64,000 nt of DNA, from contig NZ_LUUG01000044.1 of the NCBI RefSeq assembly GCF_001644035.1, positions 111,297-175,296 of the forward strand, in the 5' to 3' direction. Position 1 is the stretch's first letter. Every line of letters starts with the position of its first letter. Source of the stretch: Methylomonas methanica. Its GTDB lineage: Bacteria > Pseudomonadota > Gammaproteobacteria > Methylococcales > Methylomonadaceae. Under the pieces are notes generated by a model. The model was not told where the DNA came from. It searched no databases and worked only from the letters and a program-made list of their open reading frames with translations. The position numbers and the translations under genes are program-made. Positions 8,606-16,569 of the stretch are shown piece by piece.

Positions 8606-10014
8606 TCGTAATCCTCGGGGCCGTTGTAAACCCCGGCAAAATTCTCGAAGCGGGTGTATTGACCAAGAAAGGTGAGGCGCACCGTCCCCAACGGTCCATT
8701 CCGTTGCTTACCGATGATCACCTCGGCTATGCCCTTGTCCGGGCTGTCTTCGTGATAGACCTCGTCTCGGTAAACGAAGATGATCAAGTCGGCGTCCTGT
8801 TCGATCGCGCCGGATTCGCGTAAATCGGACATCACCGGTCGTTTGTTGGGCCGTTGCTCCAGATTCCGGTTAAGCTGAGAAAGTGCAATCACGGGTACAT
8901 TCAGCTCCTTGGCAAGCGCTTTAAGCCCGCGAGAAATATCGGAAATCTGCTGCACCCGGTTATCGCCGCTGGCAGGCGATTGCATCAGTTGTAAATAATC
9001 CAACACGATCAAACCCAGCTGGCCATGTTCCCGAGTCAAGCGGCGGGCACGCGAACGGACTTCGGTCGGCGTCAGCGCGGGTGTGTCGTCGATGAACAGC
9101 TTGGTCTCGGCCAGCAAATTGATTGCCGAGGTCAGACGCGGCCAATCGTCGTCATCCAGTTTACCGGTGCGGACCTTGTGTTGGTCGATGCGACCCAGCG
9201 ACGACATCATCCGCATAGCCAAGGATTCTCCGGGCATTTCCATACTGAACACCGCCACCGGCATGCCGCTTTTCAGCGCCACGTTTTCAGCCATGTTCAT
9301 CGCAATAGTGGTCTTACCCATGGACGGCCGGCCGGCGACGATGATCAAATCGGCAGGCTGCAAACCCGAGGTCTTTTCGTCCAGATCGGTAAAGCCGGTG
9401 CTGGCCCCGGTGATATCGCCGTCCAGTTCGTAGAGGGTTTCGATTTTATCCACGGCTTTGGCCAACAAGGATTTGATCGAGCTGAATCCGCCCTGCCCGC
9501 GCTGGCGCTGCTCGGCGATTTCAAATACCCGCCGCTCGGCGTTTTCCAATAAATCCGCAGTTTCCCGGCCTTCGGTGGTAAATGCCGAATCGGAAATCTC
9601 GGTACCAACATGGATTAATTGCCGCAATACCGAGCGATCACGGACGATATTGGCATAGGCCACGATATTCGCAGCACTGGGCGTGTCCCGGGCCAGCGTA
9701 CTTAAATAAGCCAGACCGCCGACATCCTGCAATTCACCGGTAGTTTCCAGCACCTCGGATAAGGTCACCACGTCGAACGGATCTTGCTTCTCCGCCAATT
9801 GGGCTATGGAACGAAAAATCAGTCTATGGTCACGGCGATAAAAGTCGGTCTCGACCACCTTGTCGGCCACCGAGTCCCAGGTTTGGTTATCCAGCATTAG
9901 TCCACCCAGCACCGATTGCTCGGCCTGAATGGAATGCGGCGGTACTTTTAGGGATTCGACAGCTTGGTCGGGGGTGAAATAATAGTCTTCAGACATAGCG
10001 GACAGCGGTTGCAA
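8602..10014 (-). CDS. dnaB: Replicative DNA helicase
   Basis: Hexameric ATP-dependent 5'-3' helicase that drives the replication fork and recruits primase. The N-terminal DnaB domain (~20-125) includes PHSIQAEQSVLGGLMLDNQTW. A linker follows, then the RecA-like domain: Walker A GRPSMGKTT (~228-236), FSMEMPGESLAMRM, Walker B LGLIVLDYLQLM (~333-344), the QQISDISRGLKALAKEL helix and SDLRESGAIEQDAD. The end is normal. The protein is 470 residues from the ATG at 10014, and a second ATG six codons later (MSEDYYF) is equally plausible. No intein is present. It is the first gene of a dnaB-alr unit. Confidence 0.97.
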   Translation of the reverse strand: MQPLSAMSEDYYFTPDQAVESLKVPPHSIQAEQSVLGGLMLDNQTWDSVADKVVETDFYRRDHRLIFRSIAQLAEKQDPFDVVTLSEVLETTGELQDVGGLAYLSTLARDTPSAANIVAYANIVRDRSVLRQLIHVGTEISDSAFTTEGRETADLLENAERRVFEIAEQRQRGQGGFSSIKSLLAKAVDKIETLYELDGDITGASTGFTDLDEKTSGLQPADLIIVAGRPSMGKTTIAMNMAENVALKSGMPVAVFSMEMPGESLAMRMMSSLGRIDQHKVRTGKLDDDDWPRLTSAINLLAETKLFIDDTPALTPTEVRSRARRLTREHGQLGLIVLDYLQLMQSPASGDNRVQQISDISRGLKALAKELNVPVIALSQLNRNLEQRPNKRPVMSDLRESGAIEQDADLIIFVYRDEVYHEDSPDKGIAEVIIGKQRNGPLGTVRLTFLGQYTRFENFAGVYNGPEDYE

Positions 10015-10330
10015 ACAATAGCGGCGGATTATACCCGGCTATGCAGCAATCGCGGCAGCGTCGGTTTCTTTACCGAATTGCACGCGTCAAGCCTGACAGG
10101 CTTCAAGCCGCTTAATTAAATCTCTAGTCACCTTGCTTAATTACCTTATATTTCGTACCATAAATTTTGGCGTTCATCTTGGCTTTTTTCGGCGAGTTGC
10201 CGGCAATGACGTCTCGCTTCATCCTCATTTTTTACAACAATTCTACCTATTCGCTTGCCCTCTCCGGCTGGTCGACAGCATAAACGGGTTGCGGCAAATT
10301 GCATTTCTTTACTCCTCGAAGGAGGTTCTC
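10015..10330. other. Divergent intergenic region dnaB / LamG-like gene
   Basis: 316 bp between divergent genes. It is AT-rich near 10110-10160, which would suit promoters in both directions. An in-frame extension of the downstream gene upstream of 10331 has no signal peptide character and is judged untranslated. No further element recognised. Confidence 0.5.
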
Positions 10331-11455
10331 ATGAACGGAATTAAACGCAACACAATAGTCGCCGTCGCTGGTCTGCTGGCTTTGGTCGGCTTGTCGATGT
10401 CTGACACCAGCCAAGCTGAAACGGGTAATGTGGTGTTATGGAACAAATTGGGTAGTACCGCCGAGGTTACCAATAGCGAAGTAGGACTCGATGGCAGCAT
10501 TATGGGCAACAGCTACGCTTACGAGCCGGCCAAATTCGGCAATGGCTACGTTCGCAAAGCCCTTTGGAACTGGATTGAATTTCCCGGCCAAATTATGACT
10601 AGCTTGGCGCAAAAAGGGACTATATCAATGTGGGTCGTCCCCAAAGTAACGCAACCTCAGCCCTACGATTACGGCGTTTTTGGGTTGGTCGGCCACCCAT
10701 ATTCAGGACAGCAAGATAGTTTTTTTCTTTACTGGGGCGATGGGGTAACCGGTCAGGGCTTCTTCGGCGGCATCGCTTCTACCAATATCATGACATCATT
10801 GGAACCTCGGCAATTTGTCGCACAAATTGGCGCAGCCTTCCATGCCGCCATCGCCTGGAACGTGAACGGCATAGATGGTGGCAGCGATACATTAAGAGTT
10901 TATCGAGACGGACAATTGATAAGCGCGAGTTCCGCACAATGGAATCCGGCCACTATTCCCGCCTCGGGCTTTGTGTTGGGATCGGAAGCGGAATCTGACG
11001 GTAACTCCTATGACAAATACGTCGTTGACAATGTCGTGGCTTACGACTATGCCAAAACCGACTTTTCCGACAGATTCATCGAGAATCCAGTCGAATGCGA
11101 AGTGGGTGGACTTCCAGAACTATCGGCGGTTATTAGTAATAAATCTGGTATACAAAACGCCCGCATCTGGACTATTACGCTGACCAACAACAGCCGGTGT
11201 CCGGCGGAAAATACTCAAATCGACGACTTGCGTTTAACTCAGTTAACAGGGAGTAACTGCACACCGGCCATCACTATTCCAGCCAGCTTCCCATTGGGCG
11301 TGGGCAATATAGCGGCGGGAGCTAAGGTAAGCGGCACAGCAACGATAAACTTCGGCGGCTGCCCCAACACGGCCAGATTTAAAGCAGTCATCCCATTTAG
11401 CAGCAACAATGGCGAAGTAACGGGATCGAAAACTTTAACCAATCAATTCCGCTAG
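10331..11455 (+). CDS. Secreted LamG/concanavalin-like protein
   Basis: 374 residues from the ATG at 10331, which is preceded by a strong GGAGG and followed directly by a signal peptide (~1-31, ending SQAET). The middle (~35-250) has the pattern of LamG-type jelly-roll domains: a start of VVLWNKLGSTAEV, then FGNGYVRKALWN, GTISMWVVPK, AIAWNVNG and a final YVVDNVVAYDYA strand. These usually bind sugars or other ligands. The C-terminal ~115 residues form a second beta domain with paired cysteines, reading LTNNSRCPAENT and INFGGCPN. There is no PEP-CTERM tail, unlike its neighbours, so it may be released or processed together with them. It lies 20 bp before the next gene, probably in one transcript. 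Confidence 0.75.
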   Translation: MNGIKRNTIVAVAGLLALVGLSMSDTSQAETGNVVLWNKLGSTAEVTNSEVGLDGSIMGNSYAYEPAKFGNGYVRKALWNWIEFPGQIMTSLAQKGTISMWVVPKVTQPQPYDYGVFGLVGHPYSGQQDSFFLYWGDGVTGQGFFGGIASTNIMTSLEPRQFVAQIGAAFHAAIAWNVNGIDGGSDTLRVYRDGQLISASSAQWNPATIPASGFVLGSEAESDGNSYDKYVVDNVVAYDYAKTDFSDRFIENPVECEVGGLPELSAVISNKSGIQNARIWTITLTNNSRCPAENTQIDDLRLTQLTGSNCTPAITIPASFPLGVGNIAAGAKVSGTATINFGGCPNTARFKAVIPFSSNNGEVTGSKTLTNQFR

Positions 11456-11475
11456 CCCTAGCCTGGAGATACCTC

Positions 11476-12042
11476 ATGTTAAAACTAATGATCATGTTAG
11501 CAAGCTTGTTTCTTGCATTGCCGGCTTCTCACGCGGCCACTTCCCTACAACTAGACCCCATTAACGGCTCAATCGAAGGGGAAGCGGGCGATACCGTGGG
11601 CTGGGGGTTCCTGCTCACCAATACCCAAAACTACTTGGTGGTGACCGGTGCGGAATTTCAGTCATCCTCCTCATCGGGCACGTTTACAGACCTTATCAGC
11701 GCGCCTGATAATTTCTTCGTTGTAGGGCCGGGTTTTGGCGCCAGCACGGCCTGGGGACAAACGTTCGACGCCACCAGCCAAATCGGCGTCGGCAGCTTTA
11801 AGATTGCCGACGATGCCACGCAGGACACGATCTATGGGCAGATCGTGCTGACTTACGATCTATTCACCCGTAGCCCGTTCAACCCCTTGTTCGACCCGGA
11901 CACCGACACGTTGTCCAACGGTAATTTTTTAACGGCAAATGCCTCAATCAAAATCAATACCGTGCCGTTACCCGCCGCAGCTTGGCTGTTTGCTGCTGCA
12001 CTGGCGGGGTTGGGATTGAGCGGACAACGCCGCCGCATCTAA
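11476..12042 (+). CDS. PEP-CTERM (VPLPA-type) secreted protein
   Basis: 188 residues with a signal peptide (~1-20, ending SHAAT). The compact beta-rich body resembles cohesin-like or PEP-anchored "choice of anchor" domains. The textbook tail is VPLPAAAWLFAAALAGLGL followed by SGQRRRI. The TAVPLPAAAWLF-type motif is the characteristic sorting signal in Methylomonas-like genomes. The gene begins 20 bp after the LamG-like gene, with GGAG before the ATG, and ends at a strong terminator. The two adjacent products may act together at the cell surface. The function of the body is not recognised. Confidence 0.85.
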   Translation: MLKLMIMLASLFLALPASHAATSLQLDPINGSIEGEAGDTVGWGFLLTNTQNYLVVTGAEFQSSSSSGTFTDLISAPDNFFVVGPGFGASTAWGQTFDATSQIGVGSFKIADDATQDTIYGQIVLTYDLFTRSPFNPLFDPDTDTLSNGNFLTANASIKINTVPLPAAAWLFAAALAGLGLSGQRRRI

Positions 12043-12063
12043 CATAAGAGCAACCAGGATAAA

Positions 12064-12091
12064 CACCGCCTCAAAATCGAGGCGGCGTTTT
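12064..12091 (+). terminator. Rho-independent terminator
   Basis: CCGCCTC (12066-12072) pairs with GAGGCGG (12079-12085) around AAAATC, followed by CGTTTT. It directly follows the VPLPA gene ending at 12042. Confidence 0.8.
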
Positions 12092-12280
12092 CGGAAAATA
12101 TTCTAAACAGCAAGGCAAACGGCAGAATTGATTAAAGCTTGTGCTTAAAAACTATCGGCGCAAGTTCGACATATCCCTATTCACCGAAGAATCCTCAAGC
12201 AAATCAGCGAGCAATTCGCTCTTTTTACGTAAATATTCAGCGCTGAAAGATTTTCATCCTGCTCAGCAGAGGACACAGGT

Positions 12281-12346
12281 GTAGGGGCGAATTCATTTGC
12301 CCTTTTGTCAACATTGAAGATTAAGGTCGAATAAATTCGACCCTAC
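12281..12346. repeat. Inverted-repeat element (GTAGGG...CCCTAC)
   Basis: Arms of about 22 bp (12281-12302 and 12325-12346) begin GTAGGGGCGAATT and end AATTCGACCCTAC, with four mismatches between them. The termini GTAGGG/CCCTAC are typical of REP/MITE-like hairpins scattered in proteobacterial intergenic regions. It lies in the ~540-bp gap between two PEP-CTERM genes (12043-12582), which otherwise holds no gene. Confidence 0.6.
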
Positions 12347-12427
12347 AGCAGGTTCGCCTGCGTGGAATCGAGACCGCCCTTGAACTATAACGCCACTCCA
12401 CTCGTTCCGTCCAAACCGTCCATAACA

Positions 12428-12449
12428 GCCATGACAAATTTGTCATGGC
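12428..12449. repeat. Perfect 22-bp palindrome
   Basis: GCCATGACAAA followed by its exact complement TTTGTCATGGC. With no loop it is more like a protein-binding operator or a REP core than an RNA hairpin. It is 133 bp upstream of the gene at 12583. Confidence 0.6.
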
Positions 12450-12582
12450 ACGAACGGACAATTAAACAGCGTTACACACCCGGATACACTGGTCACCAGC
12501 TGATTTGCCGTACACAGCCCGCTCTGCCTCTACGTCCAATCGTCACCGAAACATTTCCATTGACTACTTCTGGGTACTTGCT

Positions 12583-13251
12583 ATGAAAACACTACTTACC
12601 GCTTCCATTCTATTATCTTCGGCCTTGGCAACCTCCTCCGCCTTAGCATCCAATGATTTTGAACATGAGCATGAGCACGGTAACTGCGGTAACCAATCGT
12701 CTTGCGATTTAGAAAAACTGAGCTTGACCTTATCCGGCGGCAACAACGGCACGCTAATTTCCAAAGCCGATAGCGATACCGCCAACAATAGCTACACCCT
12801 TAACTTCGATTATCAGCTGGACACTACCTTCATCAGTAACGCCCTGCTGAAAATATGGTTGCGTGACGACTCAACATCGGCCGACGATTCACACTATAAC
12901 GGCATATTGAAAGACAGAAACGAATACGCCCGCATCACATCCATTAACGGCTCTAACGTTTCTACCGACTGGACCGAAGTCGACGGCTACAAAAAATATA
13001 TCAGCTTGGATGTTCGCGACTTCCTGTCCACAACCGGCTTCGCCTCTCTGACGGCTGTACTCGGCGTAAAGGATAGCGGCAGTAAAGATTACTTTTTCAA
13101 AGCGGCCGAGCTCTATGTTGAATATTGCCTAGACAACAATGGCGGAAGTGGCCCGATTACCTCGGTACCGGTTCCTGCCGCAGCCTGGCTGATGGGTTCC
13201 GGCCTACTCGGATTGATGGGTTTTAACACCAGAAGACAACGTCAAGCATAA
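12583..13251 (+). CDS. PEP-CTERM (VPVPA-type) secreted protein
   Basis: 222 residues from the ATG at 12583, which is directly followed by a signal peptide (MKTLLTASILLSSALATSSA). An in-frame extension upstream lacks export features. The mature start is His/Glu-rich (FEHEHEHGNCGNQSSC), with a possible metal-binding or disulfide role. The beta-rich body ends in VPVPAAAWLMGSGLLGLMGF and NTRRQRQA, a standard PEP-CTERM tail. Four cysteines may pair (NCGNQSSC near the start, a later Cys at YCLDNN). The body family is not recognised. A strong terminator follows at 13276. Confidence 0.82.
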   Translation: MKTLLTASILLSSALATSSALASNDFEHEHEHGNCGNQSSCDLEKLSLTLSGGNNGTLISKADSDTANNSYTLNFDYQLDTTFISNALLKIWLRDDSTSADDSHYNGILKDRNEYARITSINGSNVSTDWTEVDGYKKYISLDVRDFLSTTGFASLTAVLGVKDSGSKDYFFKAAELYVEYCLDNNGGSGPITSVPVPAAAWLMGSGLLGLMGFNTRRQRQA

Positions 13252-13275
13252 TCAGCAATTTAGTTCGCTCTTGCT

Positions 13276-13311
13276 AAAAGCCGGAGGCGTTAATTGACGC
13301 CTCCGGCTTTT
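13276..13311 (+). terminator. Strong Rho-independent terminator
   Basis: A perfect 15-bp stem (13276-13290 with 13297-13311) around a six-base loop TAATTG. It ends in CTTTT on the plus strand and begins AAAAG, so it can also stop transcripts of the convergent HD-GYP gene, whose stop is at 13402. Confidence 0.9.
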
Positions 13312-13401
13312 GTATTTTCAGCTTCAAGCGAATATTTTTACAAGGCACTTTTAAACTGTTTATGCAATTTCGCGGACGAGAACGGTGCTTTTGCGGCCGG
13401 T

Positions 13402-14640
13402 TTAAGCCATCGAGCAATTGCCTTGCGCCAGTTCGTAATAAACGTCCGCATTCTCGATCAATTTTGCGACCACTTCGCTATCCAAGACCCCTTCAGCCAC
13501 GCGTTGCTGCAGATGCTCGATAATGTCGGCCAATAACATGCCCGCGCGATATGGGCGGGACTGCGCCAAGGCCTGAAAAATATCGGCCACACTGATAATC
13601 CGGCATTCTAAGGCCAAAGACTTGCCGATGGTTTTAAATGGGTAGCCCTCGCCACGCAGATTTTCATGGTGCAAGCCAGCCCATTGCGGAATCTTGGAGT
13701 CGGTAAATACCCGTTGCAAAATTCGGTAAGTATCGTAACTATGCCGCTGCATACAGGCCCGCTCTTCGGCAGTCAGGCTACCCGGCTTATCAATGATATC
13801 CTCAGAAACCCGCAATTTGCCGATGTCGTGCAATAAACCGGCAATTTCTACCTGCTCCAGATCGCAACCAGTCACGCCCATATCCAATGCCAATTGCCTG
13901 GAGATTTGCGCAACCCGTTCAGAATGCTGCTCGGTGTAGGGACTTTTCGCATCCACCACTCGTGAGAACAGCCGCGCCATTTCTCGCAGCGAAGGATAAG
14001 CCAAGTCTACCGTCGGTAAGTCACGCCCCAATTCGCGTAAATCCTCATCCAGATAATCCGGATCCATTGCCAACCAGAACGCCTGACTTTTCGCCAACTC
14101 CGCAAACGCAGCCAACAAGTCAGGCGCAAACAAAGATCCCGAATAACTTTGCAATCGCTCCACTATTTTGGGCGCGGCCACCAAAATTTGCTCGCTGGCC
14201 AGATACGGAGCTTGCAACACATCAATGCGATCAGCCAAAAACAGCAGATTGGCACGCAGCCGCACTCGGGGCTCCAGCGGCAATTCAATCAATTGCTCCC
14301 AGCGCGTGTGATGGTAGCGGATCTCCTCAGCCAGATAGGCCAGAGGCGGGCAGGCCTGCAGGTATTCCGCGCCGCGTAAGCAATGCGCCTCGGCACCGTC
14401 CCACTCCAGCGATTCGGTCAAATGCCTGTGCTCGCGAACCTTGGCCACTCCGCAATCGTGCAGCATGCCGGCATACAGAATGCTCAATCTATCGACAGCT
14501 GACCAATCGAGCTTACCGGCTATATGCCAAGCCATCATCGCGACCCGCTTGCCGTGCTTCACTTCGTCGATACCGACTAAATCCAGCGCACAACTCAAGG
14601 AGATGATGGAGCGGTGCAAATCGATATGTTGACTATCCAT
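13402..14640 (-). CDS. HD-GYP domain phosphodiesterase-like protein
   Basis: 412 residues with two HD-type modules. The first (~1-200) shows HDCG at about residue 60 and IRYHHTRWEQL, a degenerate HD-GYP-like fold. The second (~210-380) is a recognisable HD-GYP domain: HSERVAQ (~228), LLHDIGK (~269), the GLHHENLRGEGYPF block (~320-334), and ADIFQALAQSRPYR (~350-363). HD-GYP enzymes hydrolyse cyclic di-GMP to pGpG or GMP. The usual HHExxDGxGYP has arginine in place of the conserved aspartate here, so activity is likely but not certain. It lacks a membrane segment and a receiver domain. It is transcribed against the secreted-protein genes on either side. Confidence 0.88.
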   Translation of the reverse strand: MDSQHIDLHRSIISLSCALDLVGIDEVKHGKRVAMMAWHIAGKLDWSAVDRLSILYAGMLHDCGVAKVREHRHLTESLEWDGAEAHCLRGAEYLQACPPLAYLAEEIRYHHTRWEQLIELPLEPRVRLRANLLFLADRIDVLQAPYLASEQILVAAPKIVERLQSYSGSLFAPDLLAAFAELAKSQAFWLAMDPDYLDEDLRELGRDLPTVDLAYPSLREMARLFSRVVDAKSPYTEQHSERVAQISRQLALDMGVTGCDLEQVEIAGLLHDIGKLRVSEDIIDKPGSLTAEERACMQRHSYDTYRILQRVFTDSKIPQWAGLHHENLRGEGYPFKTIGKSLALECRIISVADIFQALAQSRPYRAGMLLADIIEHLQQRVAEGVLDSEVVAKLIENADVYYELAQGNCSMA

Positions 14641-14994
14641 GAGGCTGGACTCCAGATTGAAGGTGTTAGTACGATGCTATCGTACTTTGAAAAGATCGGC
14701 AAAGTATCGCAAACATTCCAACTCACTCACCAAGACGACAAGCTGTAACTTCACGCAGCGCTGTGAAAAGCTTCGCATGACAGCCCCATGCCACCCTGCC
14801 AAAACTGTCGCAACCTCTGCCCCCTCTGTCAGTTGTTTAACTGAAAATCATTGGTACATCACATTTAAATAATTGATTAGATTAATTTAAATTAAGTTGG
14901 CACTACTAGTGCTGTGTTAGAGTGACGCACTATGCAAACCAATTGCTTGCACGCGAAATATTTATCTCTCAGCCACTGCCAAAAAGGAATCGAC
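14641..14994. other. Divergent region HD-GYP / PEP-CTERM genes
   Basis: 354 bp. It holds an 8-bp inverted repeat with a three-base loop at 14668-14686 (AGTACGAT/ATCGTACT), close to the HD-GYP start, which could be an operator. A very AT-rich stretch lies at about 14860-14895, just before a good sigma-54-type promoter at 14898. No gene seen. Confidence 0.5.
14898..14912 (+). promoter_or_regulatory. Sigma-54 (-24/-12) promoter candidate
   Basis: TGGCAC, five bases (TACTA), GTGC. The -24 element is perfect, the GG-to-GC spacing is exact, and there is one mismatch in the -12 element. It lies 82 bp upstream of the ATG of the PEP-CTERM gene at 14995, behind an A/T-rich stretch suited to activator-induced bending. 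PEP-CTERM genes are reported to be RpoN/PrsR-controlled in some exosortase-bearing bacteria, which fits. Confidence 0.55.
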
Positions 14995-15645
14995 ATGAAC
15001 TCTGTAATGCCGAAAATGCGCTTATCCGGATTAATCCTGATTTTAGCCCTATTCACTCAAGCCGCTGAGTCGGCAACATTGATCGATAATTTTGCCAACC
15101 TTCAATCCACCACTAACACAGTCAACGGCCCAGTTAACGTATCCGGTTCAGGTCTAAGCAATTTGCAACGGACATTGAATTCCAGCCCTACCCCAGGCGG
15201 TACCACCAGAATTTTTGTGGAAGAGGGCTTGTTGACCGTCGGTAACAGCAGCAATTCAACCGGCACCGCCAGTGTGTTTTACAATTTCGATGCCATCGAC
15301 TTCACGGCTTTCGCGAACGCGCTAGTCCTTACCACGGAATCTAGCGACGCCACCTACCAAATTCAAATGATCGCCAACGGTACGTCGATGTTAAGTTTTC
15401 AGAATTTAGCCAGCGTAGCAATCGGGTCACCGAGCACAATTAGATTCGATTTCTCACAATTCTCGAATCCCACGGCGTTCAAGAATCTGAACAGTCTGGA
15501 GCTGAAATTGCGGGGCACCAATGCTGCTTGGGACGCTGACTTCAGCAAGCTATCCACGGTCCCGGAACCTTCCATAACCGCTTTATTAATCATAGGCGCT
15601 TTGGGCATTACGAGCGGCAGACGCCGAAAAGCAGTTGCAGTTTAA
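14995..15645 (+). CDS. PEP-CTERM secreted protein (VPEP type), paralogue A
   Basis: 216 residues from the ATG at 14995, chosen because AAGGA lies just upstream and the signal peptide (~1-27) follows. The mature protein begins TLIDNFANLQS and carries GLSNLQRTL, a NFDAIDFTAFANAL strand pair and WDADFSKL, then the tail VPEPSITALLIIGALGI and a basic end GRRRKAVAV. This is the classic PEP sequence rather than the VPLPA version of its neighbours. The body is clearly homologous to the product of the next gene, so the two arose by tandem duplication. Likely a surface or matrix protein sorted by exosortase; its biochemical role is unknown. Confidence 0.82.
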   Translation: MNSVMPKMRLSGLILILALFTQAAESATLIDNFANLQSTTNTVNGPVNVSGSGLSNLQRTLNSSPTPGGTTRIFVEEGLLTVGNSSNSTGTASVFYNFDAIDFTAFANALVLTTESSDATYQIQMIANGTSMLSFQNLASVAIGSPSTIRFDFSQFSNPTAFKNLNSLELKLRGTNAAWDADFSKLSTVPEPSITALLIIGALGITSGRRRKAVAV

Positions 15646-15703
15646 CACCGGCCACCAAAATCTTCCGATTTCCAAACTTCAATTCTGATCACGGATAATC
15701 CAC

Positions 15704-16378
15704 ATGAATGCCAAACATTTGCAGAAAAACCTCGCACCTTTGCTGCTAAGCCTGGGCTTAACGCTATCCGGCCAAAGCCAAGCAGGTATATTGACGATTG
15801 ATAATTTCAGCCATTCTCAAACCGTATTCGACGACGGCGGTAGCGCAGGGTCTTCCAGCGATACGGTATCGGCGCTTACCGGCACCGACCTAAGCAATGC
15901 CACGAGAACCTTTATCGCCGAAGCCTCGGGAACCCGTTTAGCCAATACCACGGAAATCGTTTCCGGCGGTAACCAGTTGATCATATCGAATGACGGACGT
16001 TCAGCCGGTGGCGCCTCCATTCTGTGGAATTTCGATCCACTTGATTTAACCGCTCACGGCAACGCTATCCTGCTGGAAGTGCTGACAATCGATCTTGGCG
16101 TAAATGTGGAAATGGTAGCCAACGGCAGCTCAAGCTCCGGTACCCAAACCTTTACCAGCAACAATAATTACCTGATCAGTTTCAGCAATTTTACTGATCC
16201 GGCAGTATTTGCCAACCTGCATAGCTTTCGCTTGAATTTCACAGGCCCGGAAAAGTGGGATGGACAGTTCAGACTATTAACCACCACAACCCCAGTTCCT
16301 GTGCCGGCGGCGTTTGGTTTAATGGGTTCGGCATTATTGAGCTTCATCGCCATATCTCGCAGAAAATCGCTTTCCTAA
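15704..16378 (+). CDS. PEP-CTERM secreted protein (VPVPA type), paralogue B
   Basis: 224 residues, signal peptide ~1-28, mature start ILTIDNFSHSQT. It shares the layout of the preceding protein: TDLSNATRTF, WNFDPLDLTAHGNAI, NFTDPAVFANLHSF and KWDGQF. It has a longer N-terminal loop and a different sorting tail, PVPVPAAFGLMGSALL plus AISRRKSLS. The gene begins 58 bp after its paralogue with no terminator between, so it probably shares the sigma-54-type promoter at 14898. A terminator follows at 16403. The body family is not recognised. Confidence 0.82.
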   Translation: MNAKHLQKNLAPLLLSLGLTLSGQSQAGILTIDNFSHSQTVFDDGGSAGSSSDTVSALTGTDLSNATRTFIAEASGTRLANTTEIVSGGNQLIISNDGRSAGGASILWNFDPLDLTAHGNAILLEVLTIDLGVNVEMVANGSSSSGTQTFTSNNNYLISFSNFTDPAVFANLHSFRLNFTGPEKWDGQFRLLTTTTPVPVPAAFGLMGSALLSFIAISRRKSLS

Positions 16379-16402
16379 TTCTAAAAAAATCTATAACGCT
16401 CA

Positions 16403-16432
16403 CCTCCGCCGCTAGTGCGGAGGCGGTCTTTT
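16403..16432 (+). terminator. Rho-independent terminator
   Basis: CCTCCGC (16403-16409) pairs with GCGGAGG (16417-16423), and the T-rich TCTTTT follows shortly after. Ends the paralogue pair transcript. Confidence 0.7.
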
Positions 16433-16569
16433 AAGCATCATTCCTCTTGGAAAACGCCTCAGAGCTTGCGCTTCGCCCTACCAGTATAACCAGGGAGGCA
16501 GCGCATCAACATGGACCAAACCTGACCGACAAGGCACAATAGCTCGCTATTTAACCCCTTTCGTCGCTC

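Noticed and set aside
10133..10330. 66-codon extension of the LamG-like protein
   Set aside because: No export signal; GGAGG followed by ATG at 10331 leads straight into a signal peptide.
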